In this document: one piece after another, positions 37,053-48,527 of the stretch | Position numbering within the stretch: position 1 is the first letter of the stretch | Layout of the letters: each line of letters begins with the position of its first letter | NCBI RefSeq assembly: GCF_963678635.1 | Contig: NC_087064.1 | Span: 75,730,213 to 75,794,212 of the forward strand | DNA from: Symsagittifera roscoffensis | Taxonomy: Eukaryota > Xenacoelomorpha > Acoela > Convolutidae | Length of the DNA stretch: 64,000 nucleotides | Direction of reading: 5' to 3' | Made by a program: the position numbers and the translations under genes | The notes under the pieces: model-generated | Told to the model about the DNA's origin: nothing | What the model saw: only the letters and a program-made list of their open reading frames with translations | The model's database searches: none

Positions 37053-37670
37053 TTGAAAGGTAAGATAGGTGAGGGAGAATTTGAACCATTAAGGGCGGTT
37101 TTAAAATTTTCAAAACACAAGGCGGATATTGCAGGTTGTTGCAATTTTGTTGAACACGAAATCGAATTAGAGGAAGGCGCCACTCCCGACAGGGAAGTTG
37201 GAAGGCGCATGACGCCTCACAAATTGGAAGCGTGCAGAGCGGAAATAGAAATGTTGCTCGAATACGACATGACAGAACCCTCGAAGTCGCCTTGGGCTTG
37301 TGGGGTTGCCATGGCCAAAAAGAAAGGGGGCAGCTTAGGTTTTGCTGCGACTTTCGTTACCTGAGCGCAGTGACAATAAAGGATGCTTATCCAGCACCGA
37401 TGATAGATGAGAGCCTCTCAAAACATGGCGATGTCATTTTCTTCACTACACTGAATTTGGGTTCTGCCTTCTGGCAGGTCCCTCTATGAAAGAAGGACAG
37501 AGAGAAGACTGGATTCGCATGGGAATTGTGAGGTTGTAGCAGTAGAAGAGGATGCCCTTTGGCTTGTGCAACGCACAGCGACCTTTCATAGACTGATGGC
37601 TTATGCTTAGACCAGAGTAACGAAGAAGTACGGGAATCTTGTGATGTGCTACGTGGATGATGTCATTTTC
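37053..37670 (+). pseudogene. Reverse transcriptase, fingers and palm (disrupted)
   Basis: KSPWACGVAMAKKKGG and, after a frameshift near 37335, RFCCDFRYLSAVTIKDAYP mark the RT fingers. FFTTLNLGSAFWQVPL is the motif-A region, with its usual Asp replaced by Asn. In-frame stops follow. YVDD (motif C) is present at about 37650-37662 and is cut immediately downstream by the inverted duplication. Confidence 0.8.
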
Positions 37671-37890
37671 GTAGCACATCACAAGATTCCCGTACTTCTT
37701 CGTTACTTTGGTCTAAGCATAAGCCATCAGTCTTTGAAAGGTCGCTGTGCGTTGCACAAGCCAAAGGGCATCCTCTTCTACTGCTACAACCTCACAATTC
37801 CCATGCGAATCCAGTCTTCTCTCTGTCATTCTTTCAACGAGGGACCTGCCAGAAGGCAGAACCCAAATTCAGTGTAGTGAAGAAAATGAC
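37433..37890. repeat. Foldback: 220-bp inverted repeat within RT
   Basis: Left arm 37433-37652 and right arm 37671-37890 are reverse complements with roughly half a dozen mismatches. They are separated by an 18-bp loop (37653-37670) that encodes the end of YVDD. The 9-bp word GTCATTTTC stands both at the start of the left arm and at the loop/right-arm border, which is the signature of a microhomology template switch. The right arm inserts an inverted copy of RT motifs A-C into the gene. Confidence 0.93.
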
Positions 37891-38736
37891 ACCCACCTTG
37901 GCAGACCACATCGTTAGACTCGATGAGGTCTTCGAATGCATGAAAAGAGCGGGTTTGAAATGCAAACCATCGAAGTGTGAAATCCTTAGGGACTCAATGA
38001 AGTACCTCAGGAGAATGGTAGACAGGCATAGCGTGAGGCCGGATCCGGAAGCAGTGGAGACAGTGTTAACATGGAAGGCCCCCAGAATAGACACACAGCT
38101 CATGGGCTTGCTGGGATTTACGAACTACTACCGTGAGTTCATACAAGGATATGCAGACAAGATGTACCCCATGCAGCAACTGATGAGCAACAAAGGGAAG
38201 AAGTTCGAGTGGAACGAAAAAGCTCAGGCAGCCTTCGAGAATATAAAGCGGGAATTGTGCGAGGCGCCAGTGCTAGGCATGCCCACAGAGAAGGGCATGA
38301 ACGTTCTCGACACTGATGTTTTAGTTGTAGCCATCTCAGTAATACTGCATCAGGAGCAAGAATGGAATGGGAGAACAGTTCTCCGTACCATGGCATATGG
38401 CAGTAAAGTGTTGAGTGACACCGAAATTAAATATGGTGAACCGAAAGCAGAAATGTTTGCAGTAATCACATTCGTGGAAAAATACCGCGCTTACTTGGGG
38501 AGCGCTCCCTTTAAGTTACGCGTGGACGACAGAGCATTATCCTAGTTGAAGACGTACTCGATGGACCAGAGCTATATTGGTTGGTGAAAAGTCAGGTTAG
38601 ATGGCCAGCACATGATAATCGAGCACAGGATGCGTGACAAACACCAAAATGGTGCCAGCTTCAGCAAAAAGACTGAGTTTTACGAGAGACTAGAAGAAAA
38701 GCAAGCCAATCAGGCGGAATTCAAGGAAGGGTTCCC
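37877..38736 (+). pseudogene. RT thumb/connection and RNase H (unit 1)
   Basis: Frame 37877-38545 reads TPTLADHIVRLDEVFECMKR, LGFTNYYREFIQGYADK (typical Ty3/gypsy RT C-terminus) and then an RNase H with KAEMFAVITFVEKYRAYLGS. The catalytic Asp-rich start is altered (VLDTDVLVVAIS). A TAG at 38543-38545 lies in the DDRALS-x-LKTY stretch and a TGA lies further on. A deletion of about 40 bp near 38730, relative to units 2 and 4, shifts the frame. Confidence 0.8.
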
Positions 38737-39930
38737 TTGACGAGATGGTTGGACAAGTCTCGACATACAATTCCTGGAAACCCCGAGGAGGCAGCAGAAA
38801 TAAAAATCTTATCTAAGAAGGACCCGGTGCCTCTGGATTTGTTGCTACGCTCGAACCTGGTCCAACAGGAACTCTCTCGTAGGAACATAAACAGCCTCTC
38901 ATTGCGGAATAAAACGGTGCAGGTCAGACCACAAGTGATGCGGATGCTAGATGGATTGTTGGAGAGAGAAGTGACTAGAGATGACCACGAATGGGCAGCA
39001 GCCATGGCATCGCTGACATTCAGTGAAAATGTAAAGATCATTCCATCAAGGCGCCAACACCAGAAAATTGAAAGGTATTGTAGGACGGTAGTTCAGCAAC
39101 TATTATCATCGATTCCTCAGAGCGTTTTGATGAGAACAGCATATAAACAAAAAGAACAGGAGATCGGAACACAAAGGAAGACTGTCAACGTTGGGGATCC
39201 CGATCAGAAATGGTGAGAAGTTGAAGAAAACCCGGAGCAAGAAAGTTTGTCCGGGGAGAAGGACGTCGAAGAAAGTTGTCTAGTTAATGAACAAAACCCG
39301 GAACAAGAAAGATGTTCCGGGGAGTCGGGTGTTGAAGGAAATGGTCCTGTAGAGGAACAAGACCTGGAGGATAAAATTTTGTTCGGGGAGATTAGATGGA
39401 TGAGCAGAACGTGCAGGTCGGAACCTACCGTGGAAATGTGCTCCGTGGCAGACTCACCCTTTGACAACAACTCGAGGATTTCAGAAATCGACACCTACTC
39501 AGACAGGAACTCGAGCACAGGATCAAAATTGTCAGAGTTAGCGATCCACACATTGCTAGTGGAGACTCGAGCAAGAGACTTGGACAGAGAATTATACCAA
39601 TACCCTGACAGTAATCGCTACCTGGTACCTAAGGAAAGAGTCTTTGACAACGCAGCGGATGATCTGGAAACAATAGCGGTATCGACACATTCGATGGGCC
39701 TGTTACCGCAGAAGGAAGCAATCAGGACTGACCTTCAACCGTTCAGACAAGAGACAAAGCCATTGGCGAAAATTTGGTGCGTGAAGATGGAAGATGACGC
39801 ACATCAGCCTGATGAGCTGAGTAGTCAATTGAGGTTCATGAAGACATACTTGAAGGCGAGATGCAGACTCTCGGACCTACTAAGAGCGCAAAAAAATGAA
39901 CGCATGACGAGCAAGTTGAAGAGGTTTTAG
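38737..39930 (+). pseudogene. Spacer ORF between RNase H and integrase (unit 1)
   Basis: One frame, interrupted by a single TGA at 39214-39216, runs from LTRWLDKSRHTIPG to TAG at 39928-39930. The second half holds a 22-residue repeat: NPEQESLSGE... at 39229-39294 and NPEQERCSGE... at 39295-39360, then a partial third unit. Tails such as SSQLRFMKTYLKARCRLSDL are helical and basic. No known domain. Copies of the second half also occur at 41463, 43128, 45332 and 46996. Confidence 0.7.
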
Positions 39931-40137
39931 CTACTCTGATGTCCTAAACATTTGAATTAACACTGGTATTATTTGTTATTTTAGAGTATGCGTAGCTGGA
40001 AAGAGGAAAGGGTCAATCCATCTCTAATGGATTTAAAATAGAACTGTCACCAAAAACATAGTAAAATAGGATATTCGAGCCTTGTTTTTTATGATAGTCA
40101 TGTAGTCTGGGGACCCGAGACCCAGCAATGTGGTTAT
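39931..40137 (+). repeat. LTR-like block 1 (5' part only)
   Basis: It begins CTACTCTGATGTCC and contains a purine tract GGAAAGAGGAAAGGG (a possible polypurine tract), CAATCCATCTCTAATGG, and the first GTCTGGGGA...GAGACCCAGC motif. It then stops matching the longer blocks. True LTR ends are not resolved. Confidence 0.7.
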
Positions 40138-40552
40138 CTTCACAACAAAAAAGAGCCAATAACTTTTTCAAAGGTCTGTACGAACAACAAGCATTGTTTT
40201 GATTTAACTTCACTGAATGAAAGGAGAAATTAATCATCATTGCAGTTCTTTTGAACTTAGAAAATAATCTCCCTTTTTGAAAAAAAAAATACAAAAATAA
40301 ATGTTAAATAATGCAGTTTTATCATTGAAAATTAGTCATATCTTATAATTTTTATCTTCACTTGCAGTTTTCCGAGAGATTAATCAGTCAGAGTTGATTT
40401 ACATGTGAATCGCATAACTTTTTGATGATAATCAGCAGTTGCTTTTACGTCAGCATATGTAGCTGCTGCAGGGCAATTTGAAAAAATAATGGGGAATGCC
40501 TCGAGCCCGGAGGACCAAAAAGTATTCAAAAGGTCGAAACAAAAATACTGCA
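40138..40552 (+). repeat. ~415-bp insert between LTR-like block and RNase H
   Basis: AT-rich sequence absent from the long blocks, almost identical at 44006-44421. It joins the RNase H segment at AATACTGCATCAGGAGC, a word also present in unit 1 RNase H. The source is unknown. Confidence 0.75.
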
Positions 40553-42173
40553 TCAGGAGCAAGAATGGAATGGGAGAACAGTTCTCCGTACCATGGCATA
40601 TGGCAGTAAAGTGTTGAGTGACACTGAAATTAAATATGGTGAACCGAAAGCAGAAATGTTTGCAGTAATCACATTCGTGGAAAAATACCGCGCATACTTG
40701 GGGAGCGATCCCCTTAAGTTACGCGTGGACGACAGAGCATTATCCTAGTTGAAGACGTACTCGATGGACCAGAGCTATATTGGTAGGTGAAAAGTCAGGT
40801 TAGATGGCTAGCACATGATAATCGAGCACAGGATGCGTGACAAACACCAAAATGGTGACAGCTTCAGCAAAAAGACTGAGTTTTACGAGAGACTAGAAAA
40901 AAAGCAAGCCAATCAGGCGGAGATCAAGGAAGGGTTCTCGTTTCTGATTCTGAACAGAGAAACTTATGAAGCGCTTTCCTTGACGAGATGGTTGGACAAG
41001 TCTCGACATACAATTCCTGGAAACCCCGAGGAGGCAGCAGAAATAAAAATCTTATCTAAGAAGGACCCGGTGCCTCTGGATTTGTTGCTACGCTCGAACC
41101 TGGTCCAACAGGAACTCTCTCGTAGGAACATAAGCAGCCTCTCATTGCGGAATAAAACGGTGCAGGTCAGACCACAAGTGATGCGGATGCTAGATGGATT
41201 GTTGGAGAGAGAAGTGACTAGAGATGACCACGAATGGGCAGCAGCCATGGCATCGCTGACATTCAGTGAAAATGTAAAGATCATTCCATCAAGGCGCCAA
41301 CACCAAAAAATTGAAAAATATTGTAGGACGGTAGTTCAGCAAGTATTATCCTCGATTCCTCAGAGCGTTTTGATGAGAACAGCATATAAACAAAAAGAAC
41401 AGGAGATCGGAACACAAAGGAAGACTGTCAACGTTGGGGATCCCGATCAGAAATGGTGAGAAGTTGAAGAAAATCCGGAGCAAGAAAGTTTGTCCAGGGA
41501 GAAGGACGTCGAAGAAAGTTGTCTAGTTAATGAACAAAACCCGGAACAAGAAAGATGTTCCGGGGAGTCGGGTGTTGAAGGAAATGGTCCTGTAGAGGAA
41601 CAAGACCTGGAGGATAAAATTTTGTTCGGGGAGATTAGATGGATGAGCAGAACGTGCAGGTCGGAACCTAGCGTAGAAATGTGCTCCGTGGCAGACTCAC
41701 CCTTTGACAACAACTCGAGGATTTCAGAAATCGAAACCTACTCAGACAGGAACTCGAGCACAGGATCAAAATTGTCAGAGTTAGCGATCCACACATTGCT
41801 AGTGGAGACTCGAGCAAGAGACTTGGACAGAGAATTATACCAATACCCTGACAGTAATCGCTACCTGGTACCCAAGGAAAGAGTCTTTGACAACGCAGCG
41901 GATGATCTGGAAACAATAGCGGTATCGACACATTCGATGGGCCTGTTACCGCAGAAGGAAGCAATCAGGACTGACTTTCAACCGTTCAGACAAGAGACAA
42001 AGCCATTGGCGAAAATTTGGTGCGTGAAGATGGAAGATGACGCACATCAGCCTGATGAGCTGAGTAGTCAATTGAGGTTCATGAAGACATACTTGAAGGC
42101 GAGATGCAGACTCTCGGACCTACTAAGAGCGCAAAAAAATGAACGCATGACGAGCAAGTTGAAGAGGTTTTAG
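40553..42173 (+). pseudogene. Unit 2: RNase H end plus spacer ORF
   Basis: It begins inside RNase H (matching 38349 onward) with the same TAG after DDRALS. The frame 40815-41459 and the frame 41490-42173 are in phase, separated by one TGA as in unit 1, and here there is no 40-bp deletion. It includes SFLILNRETYEALSLTRWLD, missing in unit 1. It ends SKLKRF-TAG. Confidence 0.8.
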
Positions 42174-43037
42174 CTACTCTGATGTCCTAAACATTTGAAT
42201 TAACACAGGTATTATTTGTTATTTTAGAGTATGCGTAGCTGGAAAGAGGAAAGGGTCAATCGATCTCTAATGGATTTAAAATAGAACTGTCACCAAAAAC
42301 ATAGTAAAATAGGATATTCGAGCCTTGTTTTTTATGATAGTCATGTAGTCTGGGGATCCGAGACCCAGCGTTGTGGTTATCTTCGCAAAAAAAACGGAAG
42401 ATGATTAAAAGTCGTTTGACTGATGGCCTGAAAATGGTAACTCTTCGTTAAGCCCGAAACAGACCAGAAAATCAACTTTTTCTACGCTCGTCACTATGTA
42501 GTATTTGGGCAAATGTTACACAGATAATGAGAAGCTAGGAGTTGAGGGAAAGGGTTCATCCAACTCCGATGGGCATGATACTTTTTATCTACTGAACAAA
42601 AACAATAGTAATACAATAAATAAGTAGTAGCCCTGTTTTTAGGGGTGACCTCGTGGTCTGGGGATACTGAGACCCAGCCATGAGCTCACTATTTTTGCAT
42701 GTAACTAGGTTAATCTGAGCGTTGCGTCCGAAGCCCAAAACAGTAACGATTTTATCGACCCGACTTTAAAAGTACCACACAAAGAACTGGTTTTGGCAGA
42801 GACAGTAAAAAGCATATAGAGCTGTGTTTAGACGCTAGCTAGTCGTTTTACAACCTAGTTTTAATTTTGTACTTCCGGGCGAATGTTACAACTTCCAAAT
42901 ATGACTGACTTGCACAGATCTTCCGATTCTACTTGCTCTCAAGACTGAGCATCTTATCGTGTCTGCGCGTGACGTCCGATAGCTTCAGTTGTATTTTCCG
43001 TTCGAAATCGAAGTATATTTTCTTCCTCTTGTCACAC
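42174..43037 (+). repeat. LTR-like block 2 (long form)
   Basis: It carries both GTCTGGGGAT...GAGACCCAGC motifs (about 42350 and 42655), TTCCGGGCGAATGTTACA, GACGTCCGATAGCTTCAGTT and CTTCCTCTTGTCACAC. It ends where the reading frame of the integrase leader (DSYRNLRQ) begins. Confidence 0.75.
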
Positions 43038-43817
43038 GACAGTTATCGTAATCTGAGACAGTACTTTATGCAGAAGGAGGGAATATTATATCTGAACAAG
43101 GACGGGATCGTGGCTTGTAAGAGAAGAGACGTCGAAGAAAGTTGTCTAGTTAATGAACAATACCCGGAACAAGAAAGATTTTTCGGGGAGTCGGGTGTTG
43201 AAGGAAATGGTCCTGTAGAGGAACAAGACCTGGAGGACAAAATTTTGTTCGGGGAGATTAGATGGATGAGCAGAACGTGCAGGTCGGAACCCACCGTGGA
43301 AATGTGCTCCATGGCAGACTCACCCTTTGACAACAACTCGAGGATTTCAGAAATCGACACCTACTCAGACAGCAACTCGAGCACAGGATCAAAATTGTCA
43401 GAGGTAGCGATCCACACATTGCTAGTGGAGACTCGAGCAAGAGACTTGGACAGAGAATTATACCAATACCCTGACAGTAATCGCTACCTGGTACCCAAGG
43501 AAAGAGTCTTTGACAACGCAGCGGATGATCTGGAAACAATAGCGGTATCGACACATTCGATGGGCCTGTTACCGCAGAAGGAAGCAATCAGGACTGACTT
43601 TCAACCGTTCAGACAAGAGACAAAGCCATTGGCGAAAATTTGGTGCGTGAAGATGGAAGATGACGCACATCAGCCTGATGAGCTGAGTAGTCAATTGAGG
43701 TTCATGAAGACATACTTGAAGGCGAGATGCAGACTCTCGGACCTACTAAGAGCGCAAAGAAATGAACGCATGACGAGCAAGTTGAAGAGGTTTTATTTAG
43801 CTACTCTGATGTCCTAA
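43038..43817 (+). pseudogene. Unit 3: integrase leader fused to spacer ORF
   Basis: DSYRNLRQYFMQKEGILYLN belongs upstream of integrase, but near 43128 it is joined in frame to DVEESCLVNEQ of the spacer ORF. Most of the integrase and the first spacer repeat are missing. The fused frame is open from within the LTR-like block (42933) to TAA (43815-43817). A deletion chimera. Confidence 0.8.
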
Positions 43818-44421
43818 ACATTTGAATTAACACAGGTATTATTTGTTATTTTAGAGTATGCGTAGCTGGAAAGAGGAAAGGGTCAATCCATCTCTAATGG
43901 ATTTAAAATAGAACTGTCACCAAAAACATAGTAAAATAGGATATTCGAGCCTTGTTTTTTATGATAGTCATGTAGTCTGGGGATCCGAGACCCAGCAATG
44001 TGGTTATCTTCACAACAAAAAAGAGCCAATAACTTTTTCAAAGGTCTGTACGAACAACAAGCATTGTTTTGATTTAACTTCACTGAATGAAAGGAGAAAT
44101 TAATCATCATTGCAGTTCTTTTGAACTTAGAAAGTAATCTCCCTTTTTGAAAAAAAAACACAAAAATAAATGTTAAATAATGCAGTTTTATCATTGAAAA
44201 TTAGTCATATCTTATAATTTTTATCTTCACTTGCAGTTTTCCGAGAGATTAATCAGTCAGAGTTGATTTACATGTGAATCGCATAACTTTTTGATGATAA
44301 TCAGCAGTTGCTTTTACGTCAGCATATGTAGCTGCTGCAGGGCAATTTGAAAAAATAATGGGGAATGCCTCGAGCCCGGAGGACCAAAAAGTATTCAAAA
44401 GGTCGAAACAAAAATACTGCA
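43801..44421 (+). repeat. LTR-like block 3 (short form) plus 415-bp insert
   Basis: Near-identical to 39931-40552, including the insert from about 44006 and the same junction into RNase H. Confidence 0.8.
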
Positions 44422-46042
44422 TCAGGAGCAAGAATGGAATGGGAGAACAGTTCTCCGTACCATGGCATATGGCAGTAAAGTGTTGAGTGACACTGAAATT
44501 AAATATGGTGAACCGAAAGCAGAAATGTTTGCAGTAATCACATTCGTGGAAAAATACCGCGCATACTTGGGGAGCGATCCCCTTAAGTTACGCGTGGACG
44601 ACAGAGCATTATCCTAGTTGAAGACGTACTCGATGGACCAGAGCTATATTGGTAGGTGAAAAGTCAGGTTAGATGGCTAGCACATGATAATCGAGCACAG
44701 GATGCGTGACAAACACCAAAATGGTGACAGCTTCAGCAAAAAGACTGAGTTTTACGAGAGACTAGAAAAAAAGCAAGCCAATCAGGCGGAGATCAAGGAA
44801 GGGTTCTCGTTTCTGATTCTGAACAGAGAAACTTATGAAGCGCTTTCCTTGACGAGATGGTTGGACAAGTCTCGACATACAATTCCTGGAAACCCCGAGG
44901 AGGCAGCAGAAATAAAAATCTTATCTAAGAAGGACCCGGTGCCTCTGGATTTGTTGCTACGCTCGAACCTGGTCCAACAGGAACTCTCTCGTAGGAACAT
45001 AAACAGCCTCTCATTGCGGAATAAAACGGTGCAGGTCAGACCACAAGTGATGCGGATGCTAGATGGATTGTTGGAGAGAGAAGTGACTAGAGATGACCAC
45101 GAATGGGCAGCAGCCATGGCATCGCTGACATTCAGTGAAAATGTAAAGATCATTCCATCAAGGCGCCAACACCAAAAAATTGAAAGGTATTGTAGGACGG
45201 TAGTTCAGCAAGTATTATCCTCGATTCCTCAGAGCGTTTTGATGAGAACAGCATATAAACAAAAAGAACAGGAGATCGGAACACAAAGGAAGACTGTCAA
45301 CGTTGGGGATCCCGATCAGAAATGGTGAGAAGTTGAAGAAAACCCGGAGCAAGAAAGTTTGTCCGGGGAGAAGGACGGCGAAGAAAGTTGTCTAGTTAAT
45401 GATCAAAACCCGGAACAAGAAAGATGTTCCGGGGAGTCGGGTGTTGAAGGAAATGGTCCTGTAGAGGAACACGACCTGGAGGATAAAATTTTGTTCGGGG
45501 AGATTAGATGGATGAGCAGAACGTGCAGGTCGGAACCTACCGTGGAAATGTGCTCCGTGGCAGACTCACCCTTTGACAACAACTCGAGAATTTCAGAAAT
45601 CGACACCTACTCAGACAGGAACTCGAGCACAGGATCAAAATTGTCAGAGGTAGCGATCCACACATTGCTAGTGGAGACTCGAGCAAGAGACTTGGACGGA
45701 GAATTATACCAATACCCTGACAGTAATCGCTACCTGGTACCCAAGGAAAGAGTCTTTGACAGCGCAGCGGATGATCTGGAAACAATAGCGGTATCGACAC
45801 ATTCGATGGGCCTGTTACCGCAGAAGGAAGCAATCAGGACTGACTTTCAACCGTTCAGACAAGAGACAAAGCCATTGGCGAAAATTTGGTGCGTGAAGAT
45901 GGAAGATGACGCACATCAGCCTGATGAGCTGAGTAGTCAATTGAGGTTCATGAAGACATACTTGAAGGCGAGATGCAGACTCTCGGACCTACTAAGAGCG
46001 CAAAGAAATGAACGCATGACGAGCAAGTTGAAGAGGTTTTAG
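44422..46042 (+). pseudogene. Unit 4: copy of unit 2
   Basis: Frames 44684-45328 and 45359-46042 reproduce unit 2 at an offset of 3869 bp with few substitutions. The shared TAG and TGA are kept. Confidence 0.85.
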
Positions 46043-46905
46043 CTACTCTGATGTCCTAAACATTTGAATTAACACAGGTATTATTTGTTATTTTAGAGTA
46101 TGCGTAGCTGGAAAGAGGAAAGGGTCAATCCATCTCTAATGGATTTAAAATAGAACTGTCACCAAAAACATAGTAAAATAGGATATTCGAGACTTGTTTT
46201 TTATGATAGTCATGTAGTCTGGGGATCCGAGACCCAGCGTTGTGGTTATCTTCGCAAGTAAATGGAAGATGATTAAAAGTCGTTTGACTGATGGCCTGAA
46301 AATGGTAACTCTTCGTTAAGCGCGAAACAGACCAGAAAATCAACTTTTTCTACGCTCGTCACTATGTAGTATTTGGGCAAATGTTACACAGATAATGAGA
46401 AGCTAGGAGTTGAGGGAAAGGGTTCATCCAACTCCGATGGGCATGATACTTTTTATCTACTGAACAAAAACAATAGTAATACAATAAATAAGTAGTAGCC
46501 ATGTTTTTAGGGGTGACCTCGTGGTCTGGGGATACTGAGACCCAGCCATGAGCTCACTATTTTTGCATGTAACTAGGTTAATCTGAGCGTTGCGTCCGAA
46601 GCCCAAAACAGTAACGATTTTATCGACCCGACGTTAAAAGTACCACACAAAGAACTGGTTTTGGCAGAGACAGTAAAAAGCATGTAGAGCTGTGTTTAGA
46701 CGCTAGCTAGTCGTTTTACAACCTAGTTTTAATTTTGTACTTCCGGGCGAATGTTACAGCTTCCAAATATGACTGACTTGCACAGATCTTCCGATTCTAC
46801 TTGCTCTCAAGACTGAGCATCTTATCGTGTCTGCGCGTGACGTCCGATAGCTTCAGTTGTATTTTCCGTTCGAAATCGAAGTATATATTCTTCCTCTTGT
46901 CACAC
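46043..46905 (+). repeat. LTR-like block 4 (long form)
   Basis: Same organisation as block 2, with both GAGACCCAGC motifs near 46217 and 46525. Confidence 0.75.
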
Positions 46906-47664
46906 GACAGTTATCGTAATCTGAGACAGTACTTTATGCAGAAGGAGGGAATATTATATCTGAACAAGGACGGGATCGTGGCTTGTAAGAGAAGAGACGT
47001 CGAAGAAAGTTGTCTAGTTAATGAACAATACCCGGAACAAGAAATATTTTTCGGGGAGTCGGGTGTTGAAGGAAATGGTCCTGTAGAGGAACAAGACCTG
47101 GAGGACAAAATTTTGTTCGGGGAGATTAGATGGATGAGCAGAACGTGCAGGTCGGAACCTACCGTGGAAATGTGCTCCATGGCAGACTCACCCTTTGACA
47201 ACAACTCGAGGATTTCAGAAATCGACACCTACTCAGACAGGAACTCGAGCACAGGATCAAAATTGTCAGAGTTAGCGATCCACACATTGCTAGTGGAGAC
47301 TCGAGCAAGAGACTTGGACAGAGAATTATACCAATACCCTGACAGTAATCGCTACCTGGTACCCAAGGAAAGAGTCTTTGACAGCACAGCGGATGATCTG
47401 GAAACAATAGCGGTATCGACACATTCGAATGACCTAGTACCGCAGAAGGAAGCAATCAGGACTGACTTTCAACCGTTCAGACAAGAGACAAAGCCATTGG
47501 CGAAAATTTGGTGCGTGAAGATGGAAGATGACGCACATCAGCCTGATGAGCTGAGTAGTCAATTGAGGTTCATGAAGACATACTTGAAGGCGAGATGCAG
47601 ACTCTCGGACCTACTAAGAGCGCAAAGAAATGAACGCATGACGAGCAAGTTGAAGAGGTTTTAG
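46906..47664 (+). pseudogene. Unit 5: copy of unit 3
   Basis: The same in-frame fusion of integrase leader to spacer ORF, offset 3868 bp. The identical breakpoint shows that it was copied rather than formed independently. It is closed by TAG at 47662-47664. Confidence 0.85.
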
Positions 47665-48527
47665 CTACTCTGATGTCCTAAACATTTGAATTAACACAGG
47701 TATTATTTGTTATTTTAGAGTATGCGTAGCTGGAAAGAGGAAAGGGTCAATCCATCTCTAATGGATTTAAAATAGAACTGTCACCAAAAACATAGTAAAA
47801 TAGGATATTCGAGCCTTGTTTTTTATGATAGTCATGTAGTCTGGGGATCCGAGACCCAGCGTTGTGGTTATTTTCGCAAGTAAATGGAAGATGATTAAAA
47901 GTCGTTTGACTGATGGCCTGAAAATGGTAACTCTTCGTTAAGCCCGAAACAGACCAGAAAATCAACTTTTTCTACGCTCGTCACTAAGTAGTATTTGGGC
48001 AAATGTTACACAGATAATGAGAAGCTAGGAGTTGAGGGAAAGGGTTCATCCAACTCCGATGGGCATGATACTTTTTATCTACTGAACAAAAACAATAGTA
48101 ATACAATAAATAAGTAGTAGCCCTGTTTTTAGGGGTGACCTCGTGGTCTGGGGATACTGAGACCCAGCCATGAGCTCACTATTTTTGCATGTAACTAGGT
48201 TAATCTGAGCGTTGCGTCCGAAGCCCAAAACAGTAACGATTTTATCGACCCGACGTTAAAAGTACCACACAAAGAACTGGTTTTGGCAGAGACAGTAAAA
48301 AGCATGTAGAGCTGTGTTTAGACGCTAGCTAGTCGTTTTACAACCTAGTTTTAATTTTGTACTTCCGGGCGAATGTTACAACTTCCAAATATGACTGACT
48401 TGCACAGATCTTCCAATTCTACTTGCTCTCAAGACTGAGCTTCTTATCGTGTCTGCGCGTGACGTCCGATAGCTTCAGTTGCATTTTTCGTTCGAAATCG
48501 AAGGATATATTCTTCCTCTTGTCACAC
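47665..48527 (+). repeat. LTR-like block 5 (long form)
   Basis: Long form with both motifs (about 47838 and 48150), here following unit 5. At the corresponding place after unit 3 the short form plus insert is found. Confidence 0.75.

Noticed and set aside
42174-43037. Exact LTR ends and a primer-binding site
   Set aside because: Block borders differ between units because of deletions, and no clear TG...CA pair or tRNA-complementary stretch next to it could be fixed by eye. I therefore call the blocks LTR-like only.
40964-45153. Minus-strand frames of about 100 codons repeated in each spacer unit
   Set aside because: Exact antisense shadows of the spacer ORF. Their repetition comes from the unit duplication.
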